Both the position numbers and the translations under genes were made by a program. A stretch of 6,234 nucleotides of DNA from Methylovirgula sp. (GTDB taxonomy: Bacteria > Pseudomonadota > Alphaproteobacteria > Rhizobiales > Beijerinckiaceae), in contig JASHSW010000253.1 of NCBI GenBank assembly GCA_030038595.1, positions 1 to 6,234 of the forward strand, read 5' to 3'. Shown one piece after another: positions 1 to 6,234 of this stretch; within the stretch, counting starts at the first letter, position 1, and every line of letters begins with the position of its first letter. The notes below the pieces were generated by a model that saw only the letters and a program-made list of their open reading frames with translations, did no database searches and was not told where the DNA came from.

Positions 1-409
1 TCTCGGCCTTGCGCAGCTGCAATGCGAATTGCTGATCGCGTATGCGGCGTGCCACGCCGGCCATGATGGTTATCGGCTCGCTACTTGCTTCCGAGGGAAT
101 GAGGAGCAGGAAGATGAGATCGACCGGCTTCTCGTCGACGGCGTCGTAGGCGATCGGTCGCGCCAGGCTGGCGAAAAGACCGAAGAACCGCTCGAGCCCC
201 TCGATGCGCGCGTGTGGCAGCGCAAATCCTTGGCCGAGCCCCGTCGAGCCGAGTTTTTCGCGCGCCTCAAGCGCCGTGAGAATCTGCTTCTGCGGCACAT
301 TCGACGCCGCCGCGGCGCGACGCGCGAGCTCCTCAAGAAGCTGCGTCTTGTCGGCGGCGCGCAGCGAACAGATCACGTGATCCTCGGGGAGCAGTTCAGC
401 GAGGTTCAT
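1..409 (-). CDS. PTS EIIA-Ntr-like (PtsN family) regulatory protein, 3' end cut by window edge
   Basis: A minus-strand frame opens with ATG at 407-409 and runs off the left edge without a stop, giving 136 visible residues (MNLAELLPED...). It reads as a PTS EIIA type-2 domain of the EIIA-Ntr kind: a LLPEDHVI start, a helix with LLEELARRAA, then REKLGSTGLGQGFALPHAR around residues 50-68. His66 (codon 212-214) is the expected phospho-acceptor. FFGLFASLARPIAYDAVD and KPVDLIFLLLIP follow. The family is usually about 150 residues, so only the C-terminal helix should be missing. It starts 14 nt after the kdpE stop, behind a weak purine-rich GGGACGGG, so it is probably co-transcribed with kdpDE. Housekeeping ptsN normally lies near rpoN and hpf; this copy does not. 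The segment after LLLIP (SEASSEPITIMAGVARRIRD) departs from the HLKALA-type sequence I remember for canonical PtsN, suggesting a specialised paralogue. EIIA-Ntr is known to bind KdpD in E. coli; a role on KdpD here is inference. The family call is firm, the exact name less so. Confidence 0.9.
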   Translation of the reverse strand, partial: MNLAELLPEDHVICSLRAADKTQLLEELARRAAAASNVPQKQILTALEAREKLGSTGLGQGFALPHARIEGLERFFGLFASLARPIAYDAVDEKPVDLIFLLLIPSEASSEPITIMAGVARRIRDQQFALQLRKAE

Positions 410-423
410 GACCCGTCCCGAAT

Positions 424-1122
424 TCAGTCCTGAACACGCAGCCGGTAGCCGACACCGGTTTCGGTGAGAATATGGATGGGACGCTCCGGATCGGCCTCGA
501 TCTTTTGCCGCAGCGCCCGCACGTAGATGCGCAGATATTGGACATCGACTTCTCCACCCCAGACTTCGCGCAACAGAAACCGATGCGTGAGCACTTTGCC
601 GGCGTGAGCGACGAGCAGGCGCAGGACATCGTACTCGCGCGGTGAAAATTTCACCTCGCGCCCGCGTACGGTCACGATCCGCCGCACCAGATCGACGCTA
701 AGGTCGCCGCTTCGGAAGACGGCCTTTTCGCCCTGCTGTTGAAGGCGGTGGCGCTGCGCCGCCCGGATTCTGGCTAGCAGTTCGTCGATGCCGAATGGCT
801 TCGTGACGTAATCGTCGGCGCCAAGATCGAGGGCCTTCACCTTGGCGTCTTCCGCCTCGCGGCTGGAGAGCACGATGATCGGCAAGGTTTCGCCCGCCTC
901 GCGCAATTGCCGGATGATGTCGAGCCCGTCCATATCGGGCAGCCCGAGGTCGAGCACGACGACATCCGCGGATTTGCCGCGGATCGCGTCGAGCGCGCTT
1001 TTCCCGTCTTCGGCTTCGGAGACGACGTAGCCTTGCGTGGCAAGGCTCGGCCGCAGGAAGCGAAGAATCGCCGGCTCGTCGTCGACGACGAGCACGCGAA
1101 GCTGGCCCGCGAGCGCGCTCAT
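424..1122 (-). CDS. kdpE: KdpE, OmpR/PhoB-type response regulator of the kdp operon
   Basis: This is a 232-residue cytoplasmic DNA-binding response regulator that, when phosphorylated by KdpD, activates kdp transcription. The receiver domain covers about residues 8-122: acidic pocket Asp14-Asp15 in VVDDE, phospho-acceptor Asp58 in VVLDLGLPDMDG, switch Ser86 in VLSSRE, Tyr105 in DDYVTKPF, and the conserved Lys108. A winged-helix (Trans_reg_C) domain fills about 132-230, with KFSPREYDVLRLL, HRFLLREVWG, the recognition helix around YLRIYVRALRQKIE, and the terminal ETGVGYRL wing. The length fits the family (E. coli KdpE is 225 residues). The ATG overlaps the kdpD stop as ATGA and has an AGAGG Shine-Dalgarno inside the end of kdpD, so the two are translationally coupled. 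All signalling residues are present and nothing suggests decay. Its target promoter should be upstream of kdpA or kdpF, outside this window. Confidence 0.97.
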   Translation of the reverse strand: MSALAGQLRVLVVDDEPAILRFLRPSLATQGYVVSEAEDGKSALDAIRGKSADVVVLDLGLPDMDGLDIIRQLREAGETLPIIVLSSREAEDAKVKALDLGADDYVTKPFGIDELLARIRAAQRHRLQQQGEKAVFRSGDLSVDLVRRIVTVRGREVKFSPREYDVLRLLVAHAGKVLTHRFLLREVWGGEVDVQYLRIYVRALRQKIEADPERPIHILTETGVGYRLRVQD

Positions 1123-3812
1123 GCCGGAGCCTCTGCGGCCTGCGCGGCGGGAACCGGCAGCCGCAACGTGAACACCGCACCGCTTCGATCGGCGCGGTTA
1201 TCGGCGGTGATCGTCCCACCCATGGCTTCCACGAAACCGCGGCAGATCGCCAGGCCGAGCCCGGTGCCGACACGCTGCCGGTCGGTGCGATGCACCCGGA
1301 AGAATTTATCAAAGATCCGCTCGCAATCGGCAGTAGGGATTCCGCCGCCCGCATCGGCGATTTCGAGCAACACGCTGTCGCCTTCGCGGTGCGCGCTGAT
1401 CGCGATGGTTGAGCCGGGCGGCGCGTACTTGGCCGCATTGTCGAGAAGATTAAACAGGACCTGCTCGATCAGGATTACGTCGAGCGAGAGCATCGGCAAT
1501 CCCGGCTCCAGGGCGATCTCGATCTTATGGTCGCGCAAAATCCTCTGCGCGCGTTGCAAGGCCGCGCCGACGAGATCGGAGAGATCGGCGAGACTCAAGC
1601 GCGGCGCGAGCGAACCCGATTCTAGCCGCGTCATATCGAGAAGATTGCCGATGAAACGGTTGAGACGCTCGGCTTCCTCGCGGATGATCCGCAGCAGCGA
1701 GCCGCGCTCCGGCGGATCGAGCTCTTCGCCGTGCGCGGCAAGGCTGCTCGCCGAACCGATGATCGAGGCGAGCGGCGTGCGCAGATCATGCGAGATCGAA
1801 GTAAGCAGCGCTTGTCGCAACCGATCCGTCTCGGCGGCGAGCCGCGCCGCGGTGATGTCTCTTGCCAGATAGATGCGCTCGATGGCAAGCGCCGCCTGAT
1901 CGGAGAGCGAATCGAGGAGGCGGCTCTCCTCCGGCATTACCAAGGCGCCGGGACGATCCGAATCGATGCCGATCACGCCGACTGCGCCGCGCCCGGTGCG
2001 CATCGGCGTGAATAGGCGCTTGGCGCCCGGCAGCGTATCGGCGCCGCGACCGGCCGCCTGATTCTTTTCGAAGCACCACTGCGCGGCGGCGAGATCCGCC
2101 GGATCGAGCCGATCTTCCGGAGGAAATCCGGCCTTCAGCGCCAGCCTGCCGTCTTCGGGAAGCAGCAGCACCACCCGTACCTTCAGGAGCAGGGCGATTT
2201 GATAGACGGTCGCCCACAATACTTCATCGAGATCGGCGGCCCCGGCAAGCTTGCGACTGAAGAGGTAGAGCTCTTCGGTAATCCGTGCGCGCTGCCGCGC
2301 AGTGATCGCCTGGGCACGAAGGCGCGCCATTAGATTGCTGGCGATGACCGCCACCACGCCGAAGAAGAACAGGGCAACCACGTTTTCCGGGTCGGCGATG
2401 GTGAACGTGTACAGCGGCGGCAGGAAGAAAAAGTTGAAGGCCAGCACGCTAACAAGACAAGCGAAAAGGGACGGCCACAAGCCAAAATTGACCGCACTCG
2501 CCAGAACGCCGACCAAAAAGACGAGCGCTAGGTTCGAGACGGCGAACATCTGGCGCAACATCATAGCGGCGATGCAAGCGACCACGACGAAGCCGAAACT
2601 TCCTGCATAGGCGATCCAGTTCGCGTGCGCCGAGCTCGATGCGTGCGCCGGCTCCGTACTTTTGCGTGCCGGTTCGCCGGCGACGACGTGGATATTGATG
2701 CCCCCGGCATTGCGAATGAGCCTTTGCGTAACCGACCCACGGATGAAATCGGGCCAGTGAGCATGGCTCGCGTGAGCGACAAGGATGTGCGTAAAATTGT
2801 GCGATTGCGCATAATCGATGATCGCAGCGGCGATATCTTGGCCGGGCAGCGTCACCGGCGTTCCGCCGAGGCGTTCCGCCAGCCGCAAGGCATCGGCCAC
2901 CTGGCGGCGTTTGTCCTCGCCGGCGCGCGCCTCCTGCTCGGTCTCGACGTGAATCGCCGTCCACGGCGCCCGCAGCCGGTCGGCCATGCGCCGCGCAAGC
3001 CGCACCAGCGCCGGACCGCCGGACGCGCCGTTGACGCCAACCAGTACGCGATCGCCCGCCGGCCAAGGGCCGCCGATCGCATGCAAGCGCATATAATCGA
3101 CCATTTGCGCGTCGACCCGCTGCGCAGTGCGGCGCAGCGCCAGTTCGCGTAGCGCCGTGAGGTTGCCCGGCGAAAAATAGTTCTCCGTCGCGCGCGCCGC
3201 CTGATCGCGCACGTAGACCTTGCCTTCGCGCAGGCGGGCGATGAGATCCTCGGGCGTCAGGTCTACGACTTCGATGTCGTCGGCGTGGTCGATGATCGAA
3301 TCGGGAACGGTCTCCCGGATCCGTATACGCGTGATCCGCGCAACGACGTCGTTCAGGCTTTCGACATGCTGGATGTTGAGGGTCGTATCTACGTCGATGC
3401 CGGCGGCGAGAATCTCTTCGACATCGAGATAGCGCTTCGGATGGCGGCTTCCCGGCGCGTTGGTATGGGCAAGCTCATCGACGAGCACGAGACGCGGATG
3501 GCGCGCCAAAATGGCGTCGAGGTCCATCTCGCCGAGTACCCGGCCCTTGTAATCCACCATCCGCCGGGGCAGCACTTCGAGGCCGGCGAGAAGCGCTTCC
3601 GTCTCCTTGCGGCCATGCGTTTCCACGACGCCGACCACGACATCGAGACCCTCGCGGCGTTTGGCCTGGGCAGTGAGCAGCATTTCATAGGTCTTGCCGA
3701 CGCCGGGTGCGGCGCCGAGAAAAACCTTCAGCCGGCCGCGCGCTCCGTTCTGCGCTTCCTGCAGCAAAGCCTCTGGGGTGGGTCGTCTTTCGCCCTGGTC
3801 ACGAATTCCCAT
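1119..3812 (-). CDS. kdpD: KdpD, potassium-limitation sensor histidine kinase
   Basis: KdpD is the inner-membrane sensor kinase that responds to low K+ or ionic stress and phosphorylates KdpE. Numbering from the start used here (897 residues): KdpD N-terminal domain about 25-235, with Walker A GAAPGVGKT (33-41), VVETHGRKE, Walker-B-like LVLVDELAHTNAPGSRHPKR (108-127) and the LREGKVYV and GNLTALRELALRRTA motifs. A universal-stress-protein-like domain covers about 254-378. Four closely packed membrane helices lie at about 398-495, followed by an arginine-rich stretch (R497, R499, R506, R508, R510) like the charged cluster after TM4 in E. coli KdpD. A GAF-like domain spans about 525-645. The kinase core has H-box SHDLRTP with His675, N-box NLLDNAAKYA (788-797), G1 DAGGGIP (820-826), FDKFF, and G2 GTGLGLAI (849-856). 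The length matches the family (E. coli about 894). I chose the ATG at 3812 (MGIRDQGERRPTPEALL) because KdpD homologues begin close to such a PxPEALL segment. An in-frame ATG at 3842 adds ten residues and has no better ribosome site. The stop overlaps kdpE. Confidence 0.96.
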   Translation of the reverse strand: MGIRDQGERRPTPEALLQEAQNGARGRLKVFLGAAPGVGKTYEMLLTAQAKRREGLDVVVGVVETHGRKETEALLAGLEVLPRRMVDYKGRVLGEMDLDAILARHPRLVLVDELAHTNAPGSRHPKRYLDVEEILAAGIDVDTTLNIQHVESLNDVVARITRIRIRETVPDSIIDHADDIEVVDLTPEDLIARLREGKVYVRDQAARATENYFSPGNLTALRELALRRTAQRVDAQMVDYMRLHAIGGPWPAGDRVLVGVNGASGGPALVRLARRMADRLRAPWTAIHVETEQEARAGEDKRRQVADALRLAERLGGTPVTLPGQDIAAAIIDYAQSHNFTHILVAHASHAHWPDFIRGSVTQRLIRNAGGINIHVVAGEPARKSTEPAHASSSAHANWIAYAGSFGFVVVACIAAMMLRQMFAVSNLALVFLVGVLASAVNFGLWPSLFACLVSVLAFNFFFLPPLYTFTIADPENVVALFFFGVVAVIASNLMARLRAQAITARQRARITEELYLFSRKLAGAADLDEVLWATVYQIALLLKVRVVLLLPEDGRLALKAGFPPEDRLDPADLAAAQWCFEKNQAAGRGADTLPGAKRLFTPMRTGRGAVGVIGIDSDRPGALVMPEESRLLDSLSDQAALAIERIYLARDITAARLAAETDRLRQALLTSISHDLRTPLASIIGSASSLAAHGEELDPPERGSLLRIIREEAERLNRFIGNLLDMTRLESGSLAPRLSLADLSDLVGAALQRAQRILRDHKIEIALEPGLPMLSLDVILIEQVLFNLLDNAAKYAPPGSTIAISAHREGDSVLLEIADAGGGIPTADCERIFDKFFRVHRTDRQRVGTGLGLAICRGFVEAMGGTITADNRADRSGAVFTLRLPVPAAQAAEAPA
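1130..1134 (-). promoter_or_regulatory. Ribosome binding site of kdpE
   Basis: On the minus strand AGAGG lies 7 nt upstream of the kdpE ATG, inside the last codons of kdpD. Together with the ATGA stop/start overlap it supports the kdpE start and translational coupling of regulator to sensor. Confidence 0.6.
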
Positions 3813-3859
3813 TGTTCTCGTCGAAATCAGCCTTCCAAACATATGGACAGGCGATGCCC

Positions 3860-3922
3860 GCCTTGCGAGCGAATCCCGCCAAGCCGGACATCGAATTCTA
3901 CAACATTCCGCCGCCGCAAGGC
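3860..3922. repeat. 8-bp inverted repeat in the kdpC-kdpD gap
   Basis: GCCTTGCG at 3860-3867 is perfectly complementary to CGCAAGGC at 3915-3922, with a 47-nt spacer. The arms bracket most of the non-coding stretch between kdpC and kdpD. In a transcript from kdpBC they could pair into a long-loop stem just upstream of kdpD. A smaller hairpin (AGGCG at 3849-3853 with CGCCT at 3859-3863) partly overlaps the left arm. No U-run follows either structure, so neither resembles an intrinsic terminator. Eight bases in GC-rich DNA can match by chance. The repeat is seen directly; a function is not shown. Confidence 0.35.
3895..3900 (-). promoter_or_regulatory. Weak -10-like element upstream of kdpD (possible internal promoter)
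   Basis: The minus strand carries TAGAAT (five of six matches to TATAAT) about 50-60 nt upstream of the earliest kdpD ATG, in the only gene-free gap of more than 20 nt in the window. TTGCGG lies upstream but only 13 nt away, which is too close for a standard sigma-70 -35 box. Independent basal expression of kdpDE from here is possible but weakly supported. Confidence 0.2.
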
Positions 3923-3940
3923 CCTACTTCGGCGATCGGC

Positions 3941-4546
3941 TCATCCCTTCCCCAGGCCATCGAGAGCGAGATTGAGCTTGAGGACGTTCACATGCGGCTC
4001 GCCGATAATCCCCAGAAAGCGCGGCTCGACATGTGCCTTTACGAGCGCGCGCAGCTCTTCCTCGGAGATGCCGCGCGCCTCGGCGACCCGCCGTACTTGG
4101 AAAAAGGCCGCCGCCGGCGTGATATCGGGATCGAGCCCGCTCGCCGAGGTCGTGACGAGATCGACCGGCAGCGGCACGCCGGGGTTCTGGCTCTGTAATT
4201 TGGCCGCATCGGCTTTGACTCGGTCGACGAGCGCTTTCGAAGTCGGCCCGAGGTTGGAGCCGGTCGAGTTGTCTGCCGCATAAGGTACGGCGATGGTTTT
4301 GGACGGATCCTTTGGATCGGGCTCCGTGGTCGCCGACAGACGCCCGTGGAAATACCTGTCGCTCGTAAAATTCTGGCCGATAAGCTCGGACCCGATGACC
4401 GTGCCGCCCTTCTCGATCAGGCTCCCGTTCGCTTGATGCGGAAAGACAACCTGAGCGATTCCGGTCATGCCGAGCGGATAGAGGAGGCCGGTGATGATCG
4501 TCATCGCAACGATCATCAGCACGGCCGCGCGGAATTGCTTCGCCAT
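3941..4546 (-). CDS. kdpC: KdpC, K+-transporting ATPase subunit C
   Basis: KdpC is the small single-span subunit of the KdpFABC K+ pump; it associates with KdpA and KdpB and supports ATP-driven uptake. From the chosen start it has 201 residues: a short cytoplasmic tail MAKQFRA, one membrane helix about 8-34, then a large periplasmic domain. Family motifs are HQANGSLI (37-44), GSELIGQNF (52-60), YFHGRLSAT (65-73), TGSNLGPTS (95-103), [17 protein letters not shown] (131-147) and [11 protein letters not shown] (186-196). The segment 74-93 between the YFHGR and GSNL motifs is longer than in E. coli KdpC (190 residues in all) but resembles what I recall from alphaproteobacterial homologues. The ATG at 4546 is preferred over an in-frame TTG at 4564 because it has a GAGGA ribosome site 7 nt upstream and begins like other KdpC proteins. 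The TTG would overlap kdpB by 8 nt and add only MREDEE. The gap to the kdpB stop is 10 nt. Confidence 0.97.
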   Translation of the reverse strand: MAKQFRAAVLMIVAMTIITGLLYPLGMTGIAQVVFPHQANGSLIEKGGTVIGSELIGQNFTSDRYFHGRLSATTEPDPKDPSKTIAVPYAADNSTGSNLGPTSKALVDRVKADAAKLQSQNPGVPLPVDLVTTSASGLDPDITPAAAFFQVRRVAEARGISEEELRALVKAHVEPRFLGIIGEPHVNVLKLNLALDGLGKG

Positions 4547-4553
4547 CTCTTCG

Positions 4554-4558
4554 TCCTC
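4554..4558 (-). promoter_or_regulatory. Ribosome binding site of kdpC, overlapping the kdpB stop
   Basis: The minus strand reads TGAGGA, in which the kdpB TGA merges into a GAGGA Shine-Dalgarno ending 7 nt before the ATG at 4546. This decides the kdpC start in favour of that ATG over the TTG at 4564. It also implies coupled translation of the two pump subunits. Confidence 0.65.
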
Positions 4559-6234
4559 ACGCAAGCCCCACGGCGGAAACCGCGATGTCGATCAGCTTGA
4601 TGCCGATGAACGGTACAACGATGCCGCCGGCTCCATAGATCAGCAAATTGCGACGCAGAATATTGGCGGCGCCGAGCGGGCGGTAAGCCACCCCTTTGAG
4701 TGCCAGCGGAACCAGCGCGATGATGATCAGCGCATTAAAGATGATCGCCGAAAGAATCGCGCTCTGCGGAGTCCGCAGATGCATGATGTTGAGCGCCTGG
4801 AGCTGAGGATAGAAGGCGACGAACATCGCCGGGATGATAGCGAAATATTTTGCCACGTCGTTGGCGATTGAGAACGTCGTCAGCGCGCCGCGCGTCATGA
4901 GCAGCTGTTTTCCAATTTCGACGATCTCGATGAGCTTGGTCGGATCGCTGTCGAGATCGACCATATTGCCCGCCTCGCGCGCCGCCATCGTGCCGGTATT
5001 CATGGCGACACCGACATCGGCCTGGGCAAGCGCCGGCGCGTCATTCGTGCCGTCGCCGCACATGGCGACGAGCTTGCCCTGCGCCTGCTCGGCGCGGATG
5101 AGCTTTAGTTTCGTCTCCGGCGTCGCCTGCGCGAGGAAATCGTCGACACCGGCCTCGGCGGCGATCGCCGCCGCGGTCAGCGGATTGTCGCCGGTGATCA
5201 TCACGGTACGGATGCCCATGCGCCGCAGCTCATGGAAGCGTTCGCGGATGCCGCCCTTCACGATGTCCTTGAGATGGATGAGGCCAAGCAGGCGGCCGTT
5301 GCTGACGACGGCAAGCGGAGTGCCCCCCGATTTGGCGATCTCGTCGGATTTCGCCGTCAGTTCGCGCACGGCGGAATCGGAAATGGCCGCGGAACGCAGC
5401 GCGCGAACATAGGCCAAGATCGCGTCGACCGCGCCCTTGCGGACCGCACCGTCGCTGGTGTCGACGCCGCTGATCCTCGTCTGCGCCGAGAAGGGAATGA
5501 ATTTCGCGCTCAGCGCCTTCATGTCGCGGCCTCTGATCCCGTGCCGTTGCTTGGCGAGGACGACGATCGAGCGTCCCTCCGGCGTCTCATCCGAGAGCGA
5601 GGCGAGCTGCGCCGCGTCGGCGAGTTCCATTTCCTTGATACCGGCAAGCGGAATGAAGGCGGTCGCCTGGCGATTACCGAGCGTGATCGTGCCGGTCTTG
5701 TCGAGCAGCAGCGTATCGACATCGCCCGCCGCTTCGACCGCGCGGCCCGACATGGCCAACACATTGAAGCGCACCAACCGGTCCATGCCGGCAATACCGA
5801 TCGCCGAAAGCAACGCGCCGATGGTCGTCGGGATCAAGGTCACGAATAACGCGACGAGCACCAAGACCGACAGGGTCCCGCCTGCATAATGGGCGAAGCT
5901 TGGAATGGTGGCGACCGCAAAGACGAAGATGATCGTCAGGCCTGCGAGAAGGATATTGAGGGCGATTTCGTTCGGCGTCTTCTGCCGCTCGGCGCCTTCG
6001 ACGAGCGCAATCATGCGATCGAGGAAGGTCGAGCCTTGCGCCGCGGTGATCTTCACCCTGATCCAATCGGAGATCACCAATGTGCCGCCGGTGACCGCGG
6101 AACGATCGCCGCCGCTCTCGCGAATGACGGGCGCCGATTCGCCGGTGATCGCCGATTCGTTGACGGACGCCACGCCTTCGATCACCTCCCCGTCGCTGGG
6201 GATCAGATCACCGGCCTCGACCAGCACGACATCG
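4557..6234 (-). CDS. kdpB: KdpB, P-type ATPase subunit of the K+ pump (5' end cut by window edge)
   Basis: KdpB is the catalytic P-type ATPase subunit that powers K+ uptake through KdpA in the inner membrane. The frame is open to the right edge, where it reads [16 protein letters not shown], so the true start is outside; compared with E. coli KdpB (682 residues) about 125 N-terminal residues, including TM1-2, are missing. In the 558 visible residues: actuator motif TGES (30-33), the TM3-TM4 region with [14 protein letters not shown], phosphorylation motif DKTGT with the acceptor Asp178 (codon 5700-5702), and nucleotide-domain [10 protein letters not shown] and [12 protein letters not shown] with [30 protein letters not shown] and the hinge motif [16 protein letters not shown] follow. 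In TM5, [13 protein letters not shown] carries the Asp and Lys that match E. coli D583 and K586. C-terminal membrane helices end in [16 protein letters not shown]. All catalytic motifs present are intact. kdpC follows after 10 nt; kdpA should precede it outside the window. Confidence 0.98.
   Translation of the reverse strand, partial: DVVLVEAGDLIPSDGEVIEGVASVNESAITGESAPVIRESGGDRSAVTGGTLVISDWIRVKITAAQGSTFLDRMIALVEGAERQKTPNEIALNILLAGLTIIFVFAVATIPSFAHYAGGTLSVLVLVALFVTLIPTTIGALLSAIGIAGMDRLVRFNVLAMSGRAVEAAGDVDTLLLDKTGTITLGNRQATAFIPLAGIKEMELADAAQLASLSDETPEGRSIVVLAKQRHGIRGRDMKALSAKFIPFSAQTRISGVDTSDGAVRKGAVDAILAYVRALRSAAISDSAVRELTAKSDEIAKSGGTPLAVVSNGRLLGLIHLKDIVKGGIRERFHELRRMGIRTVMITGDNPLTAAAIAAEAGVDDFLAQATPETKLKLIRAEQAQGKLVAMCGDGTNDAPALAQADVGVAMNTGTMAAREAGNMVDLDSDPTKLIEIVEIGKQLLMTRGALTTFSIANDVAKYFAIIPAMFVAFYPQLQALNIMHLRTPQSAILSAIIFNALIIIALVPLALKGVAYRPLGAANILRRNLLIYGAGGIVVPFIGIKLIDIAVSAVGLA

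Noticed and set aside
410..423. A terminator between kdpE and the EIIA-Ntr-like gene
   Set aside because: The 14-nt spacer has no room for a hairpin plus U-run, and none is visible; read-through is expected.
29..433. A 134-codon plus-strand open frame at the left edge
   Set aside because: The minus strand here encodes a clear EIIA-Ntr domain with its active-site motif; the plus-strand frame is its shadow.
907..1872. A 321-codon plus-strand open frame across kdpE and the end of kdpD
   Set aside because: It lies fully antisense to two genes with complete domain motifs. Its translation is low-complexity and rich in Arg, Ser and Ala with no recognisable family motif, as expected from the reverse frame of GC-rich coding DNA.
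3285..4283. A 332-codon plus-strand open frame across kdpD, the gap and kdpC
   Set aside because: It is antisense to conserved kdpD and kdpC sequence and has no domain pattern. It changes character at the gap, which indicates a chance open frame.
4268..4327. Extra residues in KdpC between YFHGR and GSNL compared with E. coli
   Set aside because: I recall similar longer segments (Asp/Pro/Lys-rich, then VxxPYxA) in alphaproteobacterial KdpC proteins, so it looks like a lineage trait and not a novelty.
4546..4564. TTG at 4564 as the kdpC start, giving an 8-nt overlap with kdpB
   Set aside because: The ATG at 4546 has a well-placed GAGGA ribosome site and a family-like N-terminus; the TTG adds only six charged residues.
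5027..5064. Cysteine in the KdpB hinge motif (CGDGTND instead of TGDGTND)
   Set aside because: I recall [18 protein letters not shown] as a common KdpB variant, and both catalytic aspartates are intact, so no functional oddity is implied.

Overview
The window is a single co-directional gene block on the minus strand: the distal part of a high-affinity potassium-transport (kdp) operon followed by one extra gene. In transcription order, from the right edge to the left, it holds kdpB (5' end cut by the window edge), kdpC, kdpD, kdpE, and a PTS EIIA-Ntr-like (PtsN family) gene cut by the left edge. I see no convincing plus-strand gene, RNA gene, mobile element or CRISPR array. The long plus-strand open frames are antisense shadows of the kdp genes in GC-rich DNA.

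The base composition is GC-rich by eye, and KdpB and KdpC have the character I associate with Alphaproteobacteria of the Hyphomicrobiales (Rhizobiales) type. Examples are the KdpC segment between its YFHGR and GSNLGPTS motifs and the MCGDGTND version of the KdpB hinge motif. This placement is from memory and is not a database result. The order kdpB-kdpC-kdpD-kdpE is the classical one; kdpA, and possibly kdpF, would lie beyond the right edge.

Layout: kdpB (4557-6234, partial) encodes the P-type ATPase subunit. It is followed after 10 nt by kdpC (3941-4546), whose Shine-Dalgarno sequence overlaps the kdpB stop codon. About 130 nt without a gene follow, holding a weak -10-like element and an 8-bp inverted repeat. 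Next comes kdpD (1119-3812, alternative start 3842), the sensor kinase. It overlaps the response regulator gene kdpE (424-1122) by 4 nt (ATGA). Fourteen nt after kdpE begins the EIIA-Ntr-like gene (1-409, partial).

How they work together: KdpB and KdpC, with the unseen KdpA, form the ATP-driven K+ pump. KdpD senses K+ limitation and phosphorylates KdpE, which activates kdp transcription. The EIIA-Ntr-like protein is the unusual part. Housekeeping EIIA-Ntr is known to bind KdpD and stimulate it in E. coli, so a PtsN-family protein encoded directly behind kdpE may be a dedicated phospho-regulator of this K+ sensor. That would link the phosphoenolpyruvate-fed nitrogen PTS to potassium uptake inside one transcription unit. 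The placement and the intact active-site histidine motif are seen directly; the function is inference.
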